Shown here in pieces: positions 26,186-33,309 of a stretch of 51,855 nucleotides of DNA. Each line of letters opens with the position of its first letter. Within the stretch, counting starts at the first letter, position 1. The stretch comes from Bdellovibrionota bacterium. Its GTDB lineage: Bacteria; Bdellovibrionota_G; JALEGL01; DATDPG01. The stretch is from assembly GCA_035292885.1 (NCBI GenBank), contig DATDPG010000021.1, positions 1 through 51,855 on the forward strand, read 5' to 3'. Made by a program: the position numbers and the translations under genes. The notes beneath the pieces are model-generated. The model did no database searches. It was not told the DNA's origin and worked only from the letters and a program-made list of their open reading frames with translations.

Positions 26186-26512
26186 TTCAACGACTTAGAG
26201 GTCCGTTCGAAAAATCGTTTTGTGATGGATCAGAGGCGATGGTGCATTGAACCGCCAGGGGACCCGTATGATTTCGAGACAGCATCGAAGTAAGCTTTCA
26301 AGCGGTGATTGTTAAGGGACGAGCCGTACGGTCTTCAGGGAACCATTGAACGATAAGAAATTCCCGACGTTCAGTAGAGATCTCTCAGCGGAGCAAGGGA
26401 GGCAGCGCTGGTTTTCAATAGACGTAGGAATGGTTGGGAAAATTTACTGAAAAAAATCCGCCGAAATTGAATTTGACGTCAATCGAACGGCGTGTGAATT
26501 TACGGGCCCCCG
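26186..26512. other. intergenic region before the molybdenum hydroxylase genes
   Basis: About 330 bases without a gene, between the 5' side of the candidate RNA (minus strand) and the hydroxylase operon (plus strand), so it should hold two divergent promoters. I cannot point to a convincing -35/-10 pair on either strand. There is an A-rich stretch at 26449-26456 and a GGGCCC just before the hydroxylase ATG. Nothing else is recognised. Confidence 0.4.
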
Positions 26513-27019
26513 ATGTCTTTCAAAGCTACGAGCAAGGTGCGCGAGCGCGTCCACGGCATGTTCAACGTCAATGGAGAACGGGCGGAAATCGCGTTTGCGC
26601 CCCACAAGACGCTCCTGGAACTCCTGCGCGAGGATCTTGGGCTCACAGGTACGAAACATGGATGTGAATTGGGCGAATGCGGTGCTTGTGCCGTACTCGT
26701 CGATGGTAAATCTATCCTCTCTTGTCTCGCCCTGGCTTTGGAATTTCAGGACAAAGAAATTACGACCGTCGAAGGATTGGCCGCAGACGCAAACCTGCAT
26801 CCTCTGCAGGAAGCCTTTGCCGATCTTGGGGCGGCCCAATGCGGATATTGCACGCCCGGAATTCTCTGCACGGCCAAGGCACTGCTGGACAAGAATTCTC
26901 ATCCCTCGCCGGGAGACATTCGGGAAGCGTTATCGGGAAATCTCTGTCGTTGTACGGGGTACTTGCAGATTCTTGAAGCCGTGCAGGCGGCCGTCCAGAA
27001 AATCGCCCAAAAGCGATGA
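26513..27019 (+). CDS. [2Fe-2S] small subunit of molybdenum hydroxylase (HcrC-like)
   Basis: A 168-residue subunit carrying two [2Fe-2S] clusters that pass electrons between the molybdenum site and FAD. The plant-type cluster motif is CELGECGACAVLVDG...SC and the helical-domain motif is CGYCTPG...CRCTG. Order small-large-medium and 4-base overlaps with the next gene indicate one operon. The start at 26513 gives an N-terminal extension; ATG 26558 (MFNVNGERAEIAF) matches the family start better and is a real alternative. The enzyme type is set by the FAD subunit (see its entry). Confidence 0.93.
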   Translation: MSFKATSKVRERVHGMFNVNGERAEIAFAPHKTLLELLREDLGLTGTKHGCELGECGACAVLVDGKSILSCLALALEFQDKEITTVEGLAADANLHPLQEAFADLGAAQCGYCTPGILCTAKALLDKNSHPSPGDIREALSGNLCRCTGYLQILEAVQAAVQKIAQKR

Positions 27020-29442
27020 AAAACAAGTTTAAAATCATCGGCCGGGCCCGCCGGCGCGTCGACGCGCGCGCGAAAGTGACGGGCCAGACCCGATTCGCCG
27101 ACGACATCTTTCTTCCCCGGATGCTTTATTGCCGGCTTTTACGTTCCGAAGTTCCTCACGGTCGTATCGTGTATATCGATGTTTCTAATGCCAAAAAGGT
27201 CGACGGCGTCAAACTCGTCCTGACGGGCGAGGATTTTCCGATCGCGTACGGCATCCTGCCGGTGAGCCAGGACGAACATGCCCTTTGCCGGGAGAGGGTC
27301 CGTTTTGTCGGCGATCCTGTAGCCGCGGCGATCGCTCTCGATGAAGACACGGCCACGGAAGCTCTGGATCGCATCAGGGTGGAATACGAACCGCTCATGA
27401 CGATATCGGATCCGGAGGATGCCTTGTCTCATCCGGAACCGCGCATTCATGACTACGGTGACGAAGGAAACATCCATAAATTGGTCTCGCTTCAATTCGG
27501 CGACGTCGACAAGGGATTTGAAGAAGCGGATCACCTGTTCGAGGACTGTTTTTTCTATGAAGGGAACACGCATCTCGCGATCGAACAGCACGCTTCGGTT
27601 GCTGCCCTCGATCCGGACGGAAAACTGGTCGTCTGGTCGAGCACGCAGACGCCTCATTACGTCCATCGCGCTCTTGCGAAGGCGTTGGCTATGCCGGCTG
27701 CCCATATTCGCGTCATCGCGACGCCCAACGGCGGCGGATTCGGGGGAAAGAGCGACCCGTTCAATCATGAAATTGTCGTCGCCAAAGCCGCGCTCTTGAC
27801 CGGCCGACCGGTGAAGATCTGCCTGACCCGCGAGGAAGTGTTCTATTGCCACCGGGGGCGCCATCCGGTCCTCATGCAATTTAAAACGGGCGTCAAAAAG
27901 GATGGTTCGATTACGGCGATGAAGCTTCGAACGGTGATCGACGGGGGTGCGTACGGCTCCTACGGCGTGGCGAGCACGTTTTACACCGGGGCTCTCCAAA
28001 CCGTGACGTATAAAATCCCGAGGTATCAATTCGAAGGGTGTCGCGTGTTTACGAACAAGCCGCCGTGTGGTCCGAAGAGAGGTCACGGCACACCGCAACC
28101 GAGGTTCGGACAAGAAGTTCAAATCGACAAGATCGCTGAGGCACTGAAAATGGACCCGGCCGAACTTCGCCTTCGCCAACTGGTGGAACCGGATTCGCTG
28201 ACGGCGAACTATCTTTATGTGAATACGATCGGTCTTAAAAGTTGTATCGAAAAGGTGGTCGAAGGTTCTCGTTGGAAAGAGAAATTTCGAAAATTGCCGA
28301 AGGGGAGGGGACTCGGGCTCGCCTGCTCCTCGTATTTGAGCGGCGCCGGGCTCCCGATCTATTGGAACGCGATGCCGCATTCGGGCGTCCAGCTCAAATT
28401 GGATCGCGGGGGCGGAGTGACGGCATTGTGCGGAGCGACGGAGATCGGACAAGGTTCGGACGACGTTCTGGCCGCGTGCGTGGCCGAAGTCCTGGGCGTG
28501 GATCCGTACGACATCCGTCTCGTCACGGGAGATACCGACCTGACGCCGGTGGATCTCGGTTCCTATTCGAGCCGCGTGACACTGATGATGGGAAATGCCG
28601 CGATTCAGGCCGCGGACCGTGCCCGGGAAATGCTAGCGCAAGCCGTATCGGAAAAACTGAATGTCCCGCTTTCGCGTCTTCATTTCGAAAAGCGGCGCGT
28701 ATTCGATCTCGAACGTCCGGAAAGCGGCGTGGATTTCGCCGAAGCGGTGATTTTGGCGGAATCGAAATTCGGGACGATCGGGACGGTCGGTTCGTATCGT
28801 CCGCCCGATTCTGCCGCCAAATATAAGGGAGCGGGAGTGGGGCCGTCCCCCACGTATTCGTATAGTGCTTGCGTCGTGGATGTGGAAGTCGATGTCGATT
28901 CCGGTTGGATTCATATCCCTAAAGTATGGATCGCTCACGATATCGGCCAATCGATCAATCCCACGTTGGCCCGTGGTCAAGTTGAAGGCAGCGTATACAT
29001 GGGGCTAGGTGAGGCGTTGATGGAAGAACAGGTGTTCAGGCGTCTGCCCAACCATCTTTCCAAGGCACTCGTACATAAGAACCCTTCGATGCTGGAATAC
29101 AAAAGCCCGACGTTTTACGAAATGCCGGAGGTGGTGACGTATTTGATTGAAGAGGGAGACAGCCGGGGGCCCTTCGGCGCCAAGGAAGTGGGCCAGGGGC
29201 CGCTCCTTCCCGTGCCACCGGCCGTGGCGAACGCCGTGTATGACGCTGTCGGTGTGCGAATCGATGAAATCCCGGTCACACCGGAAAAGATTCTTAAAGC
29301 TCTCGAACAGAAGGCGAAGGGAAACGCAGGGCGCTACGGGCCAAAATCGATTCCGTCGGTACCGTGGCCGAAACCGTTACATGTGACGCTTCCCTGGGAG
29401 GGCGGAGACGGCCGGGCCGTGGGGCAGGAGAAACGAAAATGA
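27016..29442 (+). CDS. molybdopterin large subunit, 4-hydroxybenzoyl-CoA reductase-like (HcrA-like)
   Basis: An 808-residue xanthine-dehydrogenase-family subunit binding the molybdopterin cytosine dinucleotide cofactor. Motifs in order: GRARRRVDARAKVTGQTRFADD at the N-terminus, GGGFGGKSDPF (239-249), TEIGQGSDDVLAACVAEVLG, and near the end GAKEVGQGPLLPVPPAVANA containing the catalytic Glu724. In 4-hydroxybenzoyl-CoA reductase the enzyme runs in the reductive sense and removes the para hydroxyl from the aromatic CoA ester. Assignment to that subfamily rests on the partner FAD subunit; xanthine or another hydroxylase cannot be excluded from this subunit alone. Confidence 0.9.
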   Translation: MKNKFKIIGRARRRVDARAKVTGQTRFADDIFLPRMLYCRLLRSEVPHGRIVYIDVSNAKKVDGVKLVLTGEDFPIAYGILPVSQDEHALCRERVRFVGDPVAAAIALDEDTATEALDRIRVEYEPLMTISDPEDALSHPEPRIHDYGDEGNIHKLVSLQFGDVDKGFEEADHLFEDCFFYEGNTHLAIEQHASVAALDPDGKLVVWSSTQTPHYVHRALAKALAMPAAHIRVIATPNGGGFGGKSDPFNHEIVVAKAALLTGRPVKICLTREEVFYCHRGRHPVLMQFKTGVKKDGSITAMKLRTVIDGGAYGSYGVASTFYTGALQTVTYKIPRYQFEGCRVFTNKPPCGPKRGHGTPQPRFGQEVQIDKIAEALKMDPAELRLRQLVEPDSLTANYLYVNTIGLKSCIEKVVEGSRWKEKFRKLPKGRGLGLACSSYLSGAGLPIYWNAMPHSGVQLKLDRGGGVTALCGATEIGQGSDDVLAACVAEVLGVDPYDIRLVTGDTDLTPVDLGSYSSRVTLMMGNAAIQAADRAREMLAQAVSEKLNVPLSRLHFEKRRVFDLERPESGVDFAEAVILAESKFGTIGTVGSYRPPDSAAKYKGAGVGPSPTYSYSACVVDVEVDVDSGWIHIPKVWIAHDIGQSINPTLARGQVEGSVYMGLGEALMEEQVFRRLPNHLSKALVHKNPSMLEYKSPTFYEMPEVVTYLIEEGDSRGPFGAKEVGQGPLLPVPPAVANAVYDAVGVRIDEIPVTPEKILKALEQKAKGNAGRYGPKSIPSVPWPKPLHVTLPWEGGDGRAVGQEKRK

Positions 29443-30473
29443 TGCGCCTTCCGAAATTTCGGTACGTTGGTCCGAAAACCATCGAAGAAGCTGCGCATAT
29501 TCTTCAGAGCGAAGGTCCCGACGCGATGCCTCTGGCGGGCGGGACCGATCTCTTTCCCAACATGAAGCGGCGGCAGCAGACACCCAAAGTAGTCGTCGGG
29601 TTACGCGGAATTGAATCGCTCTTTCGAACCAAGGTGGATCGGAGCGGAATTCAGCTCGGGCCGATGCTGAGTTTGACCGATGTGGTTGACAACCATGGCG
29701 TTCGAGAAGCTTATGGAGCGCTTTACAAATCAGCGGTTCAGGTCTCTACACCCCAACTTCGGAACATGGGGACGCTGGGGGGCAATCTTTGCCTGGACAC
29801 GCGCTGTAATTATTACGATCAAGGATACGAATGGAGGAAAGCGATCGACTTTTGTATGAAAAAAGACGGAAAGATCTGTTGGGTCGCACCCTCCAGTCCC
29901 CGCTGCTGGGCCGTTTCGTCCACCGACACGGCGCCCGCACTCATCACTTTGCGCGCGAAAGTCACGCTGGTCTCGAGACAAGGGGAACGGACGATCGATC
30001 TGGATCAGTTCTACGCGGATGATGGTATGAGCTATTTGACGAGAAAGCCGGGCGAGCTTCTTGCCAATGTGTCGATTCCGGATTCCAGCGGCTGGAAGAG
30101 CACGTATTGGAAGCTCCGGCGACGCGGATCGTTCGATTTTCCAGTTCTATCCGTGGCCGCTGCGGTCAAGGTGTCGAAAGGAATCGTGGAGGAGGCTCGA
30201 ATCGTTCTCGGCTCGGTGGCATCAAGCCCGCTTTGGCAGAAAGAGGCCGGAGAAATACTTCGAGGGAAAAAACTGACGGATGATGCGATCGCCGCCGTAT
30301 CCGAATCGTGCTTCAAACCTTCTAAGCCGATGGACAATACCGATTTCGAATTGGCCTGGAGAAAGAAAATGGTCCGTTTCTTTGTGTCGGGTGCATTTAA
30401 AGAACTCCGCGGCGACGATATTCGTGACATCAAGAATCGATCGATGCGCACCGAGCTTCCTACGCACGCGTAG
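29439..30473 (+). CDS. FAD subunit with extra [4Fe-4S] loop, 4-hydroxybenzoyl-CoA reductase-like (HcrB-like)
   Basis: A 344-residue FAD-binding subunit of the CoxM/XDH-medium type (LAGGTDLFPNMKR, then NMGTLGGNLCLDTRCNYY). Unlike ordinary medium subunits it has an insert of about 40 residues after NLCLDTRC, with cysteines at 118, 123, 139, 147 and 156. The spacing 123-139-147-156 equals that of the four ligands of the extra [4Fe-4S] cluster in Thauera HcrB as I remember it (122, 138, 146, 155). That cluster is the mark of 4-hydroxybenzoyl-CoA reductase, fed by ferredoxin. The start MMRLPKF at 29439 overlaps the alpha-subunit stop and has AGGAG upstream. Confidence 0.88.
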   Translation: MMRLPKFRYVGPKTIEEAAHILQSEGPDAMPLAGGTDLFPNMKRRQQTPKVVVGLRGIESLFRTKVDRSGIQLGPMLSLTDVVDNHGVREAYGALYKSAVQVSTPQLRNMGTLGGNLCLDTRCNYYDQGYEWRKAIDFCMKKDGKICWVAPSSPRCWAVSSTDTAPALITLRAKVTLVSRQGERTIDLDQFYADDGMSYLTRKPGELLANVSIPDSSGWKSTYWKLRRRGSFDFPVLSVAAAVKVSKGIVEEARIVLGSVASSPLWQKEAGEILRGKKLTDDAIAAVSESCFKPSKPMDNTDFELAWRKKMVRFFVSGAFKELRGDDIRDIKNRSMRTELPTHA

Positions 30474-30553
30474 AAGGTCGCTTGGAACTGAATCTTATCG
30501 TTAGACGTAAAATTTCGCTCCCATATCAAGGTATTGTAAGTCTAGTTTCTAAG

Positions 30554-30569
30554 TGATATCATGATATCA
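30554..30569. promoter_or_regulatory. tandem 8-bp palindromic operator
   Basis: TGATATCATGATATCA: the self-complementary octamer TGATATCA repeated twice without a gap, so the 16 bases are also one perfect palindrome. It lies 3 bases before the ATG of the gene encoding a ribbon-helix-helix fusion. RHH dimers such as MetJ bind tandem 8-bp boxes cooperatively, so this is the expected form of an autoregulatory site. It would cover the translation start as well. Confidence 0.65.
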
Positions 30570-30572
30570 ATC

Positions 30573-31145
30573 ATGGCCGCTCAAAGAAACGGACGGATTC
30601 TTCTTCGAATCCCAGGGGAGCTCCACGGCAAGCTTCGAGACGCCTCCCGCCGGGAAGAAATCTCCCTGAATGGACTACTAAACCGGATCATTGCACGCGG
30701 AACTTCGATTCCGACGCACGCTTCGGAAGTCGATCAACCTAATAATGAACTCGTACGACGTATACGCCACTCGCTCGGTGACGATCTGGAAGCGATCGTT
30801 CTCTTTGGTTCGGCGGCCCGAAGAGAAGAGTCAGCACTTTCCGACGTTGATCTTCTCATCGTGTTATCGGCTGGGAAAAATTTAACTTCCGACCTCTACC
30901 ACCGTTGGGCACATGCCTTTTCACAACCTTCAGATCGCCGGTTATCTCCCCATTTTGCCGCCCTCCCCCTCGATGTTCAAAAGGTCGGAAGCCTCTGGTT
31001 CGAAGCCGCTCTTGAAGGGGTCGTCCTTTGGGACCGCTCCGAAAGGACAGGAAAGCTGCTCATGGATCTTCGAGGACAGATGGCGGAACAAAAGCTCCTT
31101 CGGAAATGGTCTCACGGGCATCCGTATTGGGTGAGGACCGAATGA
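30573..31145 (+). CDS. RHH-MNT fusion antitoxin-like nucleotidyltransferase
   Basis: A 190-residue two-domain protein. Residues 6-41 (GRILLRIPGELHGKLRDAS, then REEISLNGLLNRII) look like a ribbon-helix-helix DNA-binding fold. Residues about 58-185 are a minimal nucleotidyltransferase with the active-site motif GS-x10-DxD (G79, S80, D91, D93). MNT proteins of type VII toxin-antitoxin systems inactivate a HEPN toxin by adding AMP to it. Here a HEPN gene follows with a 4-base overlap. ATG 30573 is chosen because an ATG at 30561 lies inside the palindromic operator. The fusion suggests the antitoxin represses its own operon. Confidence 0.82.
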   Translation: MAAQRNGRILLRIPGELHGKLRDASRREEISLNGLLNRIIARGTSIPTHASEVDQPNNELVRRIRHSLGDDLEAIVLFGSAARREESALSDVDLLIVLSAGKNLTSDLYHRWAHAFSQPSDRRLSPHFAALPLDVQKVGSLWFEAALEGVVLWDRSERTGKLLMDLRGQMAEQKLLRKWSHGHPYWVRTE

Positions 31146-31549
31146 AAAACCGGTCCCTCACCAAAGATTATTTAATCCGGGCCGAGCATCGCTTGGCGGC
31201 GGTGGACCTCCTCTTTTCGCGTGGCGCATTCGCCGATGTTGTTCGAGAGGCACAGGAAGCCGTGGAGCTGATGCTCAAAGCCCTCCTTCGAACGGGACGG
31301 ATTGAGATTCCAAGAATTCACGACGTGGGGGATATCCTTCTCGAAAATCGGCAGCGATTTTCTAAAGATGTTCAACCCCATCTTGAACGCTTTGCCGAGA
31401 TTTCACGGCAGATGAGGCGAGATCGAGAACTCGCGTTTTACGGATCGGAAGATCTAACGCCGAGCGAGTTCTATAAGAAGGCGGACGCCGAGCGAGCGCT
31501 GGGAGACGCACGGTTCATTTGGGAAAAACTGCGCCCCTTCGCAACGTAA
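31142..31549 (+). CDS. HEPN domain protein (putative toxin)
   Basis: A 135-residue helical protein of the HEPN superfamily, translationally coupled to the MNT fusion (ATGA). Typical features are a first helix with YLIRAEHRLAAVDLLF, a second with DVVREAQEAVELMLKALL, and the PRIHDVGDIL turn. The usual HEPN ribonuclease motif R-x4-6-H is not obvious: the corresponding place reads RRDRELAFYG, with Tyr rather than His. It may therefore be a diverged toxin, or a substrate and binding partner without RNase activity. Function by family and context only. Confidence 0.75.
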   Translation: MKNRSLTKDYLIRAEHRLAAVDLLFSRGAFADVVREAQEAVELMLKALLRTGRIEIPRIHDVGDILLENRQRFSKDVQPHLERFAEISRQMRRDRELAFYGSEDLTPSEFYKKADAERALGDARFIWEKLRPFAT

Positions 31550-31564
31550 CCCGCAACGGTAGAA

Positions 31565-31783
31565 TCAGTCGCCTTTAAGCGCGACTTTGCAGGAGTCCGA
31601 AAGCGTCTCCTGCTTTTTCAAACATTGAAGTATTCGGCCTCCGCCCGGTTCGACTCCCTTGCAAAGCGTGTCGGCGTCTTTTTGGCATGGCCCCATCTCT
31701 TCCGCTCGGGACGGCGGAGCCGGCATCTCGAGACAGGCCGAGATAAGTGCGAACATAAATATAGAGCCCAATTTTTTCTTCAC
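31565..31783 (-). CDS. small secreted cysteine-rich repeat protein
   Basis: A 72-residue exported protein starting at GTG 31783, 11 bases after the CBS gene stop, with a signal peptide (KKKLGSIFMFALISACLEM). The mature part has four cysteines in one copy of the cysteine-rich (GLG1-type) repeat: CQKDADTLCKGVEPGGG followed by ILQCLKKQETLSDSC. Such repeats occur in small periplasmic proteins of proteobacteria; the role is unknown. The Cys in SAC could make it a lipoprotein, but the lipobox is poor. A longer in-frame start lies inside the CBS gene. Confidence 0.65.
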   Translation of the reverse strand: MKKKLGSIFMFALISACLEMPAPPSRAEEMGPCQKDADTLCKGVEPGGGRILQCLKKQETLSDSCKVALKGD

Positions 31784-31793
31784 GGTGTTCTCT

Positions 31794-32291
31794 TCAAAAG
31801 ACATAACGCAAGACATCGTGGACGGAAAGCGTGTAGAACGAACCGTCCGATTTTTCAATCGGCACATGTCGAAAATTCCCCATCGCCATTTTGTTCAATG
31901 CGTATGCGATCGTGTCGTCCTCGCTCAGCACTTCCGGGGAAGCCGTCATCATTTGTTCGACCGCATAATCCGATAGATCGACACCGGGGCGGCCCAATTT
32001 ATGAAGAAGATCCCGCTCGGTGAAGATGCCGGCCAGTTTTCCGTCCTCCATGACCAAGACGCAGCCGTTCCCCGTTTCTTTCATCTTCTGAACGACCTGC
32101 TTGACCGTGCCGCTCGGTTTGGTGATCAGAGGTTCACGGACACCGACCTTCCGAATCGTGTCTTTCATGATCTTTTTCTGCCATCCCTCCGTCGGGTTCG
32201 GCATTCCCCCTTCATGCGTGAGCGAGGCTTGGCATTCATCGCAATGATCGGCCCCCTCCAGATTCTCGTACCCGCAGAAGGAACAGAGCAT
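31794..32291 (-). CDS. zinc-ribbon CBS-domain protein
   Basis: A 165-residue protein starting with a zinc ribbon (C3-x2-C6 and C17-x2-C20) and followed by two CBS motifs (from about residue 45: TKPSGTVKQVVQKMKETG and [13 protein letters not shown]; then MMTASPEVLSEDDTIAYAL and GNFRHVPIE). Paired CBS motifs sense adenine nucleotides. It is 1 base from the korB stop, and a second CBS protein lies at the other end of korAB, suggesting energy-dependent control of the oxidoreductase. That regulatory role is inference. Confidence 0.85.
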   Translation of the reverse strand: MLCSFCGYENLEGADHCDECQASLTHEGGMPNPTEGWQKKIMKDTIRKVGVREPLITKPSGTVKQVVQKMKETGNGCVLVMEDGKLAGIFTERDLLHKLGRPGVDLSDYAVEQMMTASPEVLSEDDTIAYALNKMAMGNFRHVPIEKSDGSFYTLSVHDVLRYVF

Positions 32292-32292
32292 G

Positions 32293-33309
32293 TTACTTAA
32301 CCTCCCAGGTTTCGGAACCGCGGAGGAGCTTGCCGAGATCGCCCTTGCCCTTCATGGTTTTCACTTCTGCGATCTGGCCGTGGAGCATTTCCTCGTACGT
32401 CGGCTTTTGGACGCTCCGCACGACGCCGATCGGCACCGGATAATTCGGGTAGTCCATCCGCGTCAGCATATAGGCGATCGTCGGGTTCTCGGCATGTTCG
32501 TCATGAACGAGGATGTCGGCTTCCGTCACGCCGTTCTCCCCGATCGTCACAATTTCCGGTCGGTTGTCCTTCAGGCGGATTCCTTTTTTCCGATCCGCTC
32601 CGAAAAGCATCGGCTTTCCATGCTCCAATGCCAACAACCGATCGTCACGAAATTCACGTTCGGTGAGGTTCTTGAAGGCGCCGTCGTTGAAAATATTGCA
32701 GTTCTGGTAAATCTCGACGAACGATACCCCTTCGTGGCCCGCCGCTCTGCGAACCGTCTCGGTGAGATGTTGGGTATGGACGTCGATCGTTCGCGCGATG
32801 AACGTAGCCTCGGCAGCCAGGGCCAGAGAAAGCGCGTTGATGGGGTAATCGATCGATCCGTACGGAGATGATTTGGTCTTCTTCCCCTTCTCCGAGGTGG
32901 GGGAATACTGGCCTTTCGTCAAGCCGTAGATCCGGTTGTTGAACAGAAGGATGTTGAGGCCGACGTTTCTCCGCAGGCAATGGATGAAATGATTCCCGCC
33001 GATGGAAAGTGCGTCGCCGTCTCCGGTGACCACCCATACCGTTAATTCCGGCCGGGATACTTTTAGTCCCGTGGCAAGAGTCATCGCCCGCCCGTGAATG
33101 CTGTGGAAGCCGTACGTCTTCATATAATAAGGGAAACGGCTGGAACACCCGATCCCTGAGATGAACACGTGGTTTTCTTTCGGAATGTTCAACGTCGGCA
33201 TCAGACGCTGGATCGACGCCAAAACAGCGTAGTCGCCGCACCCGGGGCACCATCGGACTTCTTGATCGGAGACGAAATCGTCTCGGGTCAAATTTAGAGG
33301 TTCAGTCAT
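32293..33309 (-). CDS. korB: 2-oxoglutarate:ferredoxin oxidoreductase, beta subunit
   Basis: A 338-residue thiamine diphosphate-binding subunit. [15 protein letters not shown] near the N-terminus holds cluster cysteines, [25 protein letters not shown] follows, and the TPP motif [20 protein letters not shown]...[16 protein letters not shown] is intact. With KorA it converts 2-oxoglutarate and CoA to succinyl-CoA and CO2, reducing ferredoxin. It overlaps korA by 4 bases. This is the two-subunit form without separate delta subunit. The ferredoxin could supply TCA flux or low-potential electrons for aromatic reduction. Confidence 0.92.
   Translation of the reverse strand: MTEPLNLTRDDFVSDQEVRWCPGCGDYAVLASIQRLMPTLNIPKENHVFISGIGCSSRFPYYMKTYGFHSIHGRAMTLATGLKVSRPELTVWVVTGDGDALSIGGNHFIHCLRRNVGLNILLFNNRIYGLTKGQYSPTSEKGKKTKSSPYGSIDYPINALSLALAAEATFIARTIDVHTQHLTETVRRAAGHEGVSFVEIYQNCNIFNDGAFKNLTEREFRDDRLLALEHGKPMLFGADRKKGIRLKDNRPEIVTIGENGVTEADILVHDEHAENPTIAYMLTRMDYPNYPVPIGVVRSVQKPTYEEMLHGQIAEVKTMKGKGDLGKLLRGSETWEVK

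Noticed and set aside
25445-26293. Long plus-strand open frames (282 and 194 codons) in the gene-free region
   Set aside because: They overlap in different frames, have low-complexity Ser/Pro/Arg/Leu composition, lack domain signals, and arise because the pyrimidine-rich plus strand has few stop codons. The hairpins on the opposite strand explain the sequence better.
25060-26400. Group II intron, rRNA, RNase P RNA or tmRNA
   Set aside because: No domain V-like 34-base hairpin, no maturase, and no recognisable 16S/23S, RNase P or tmRNA core sequences. A GAGCCGTACGG at 26319 resembles part of domain V but has no matching second strand.
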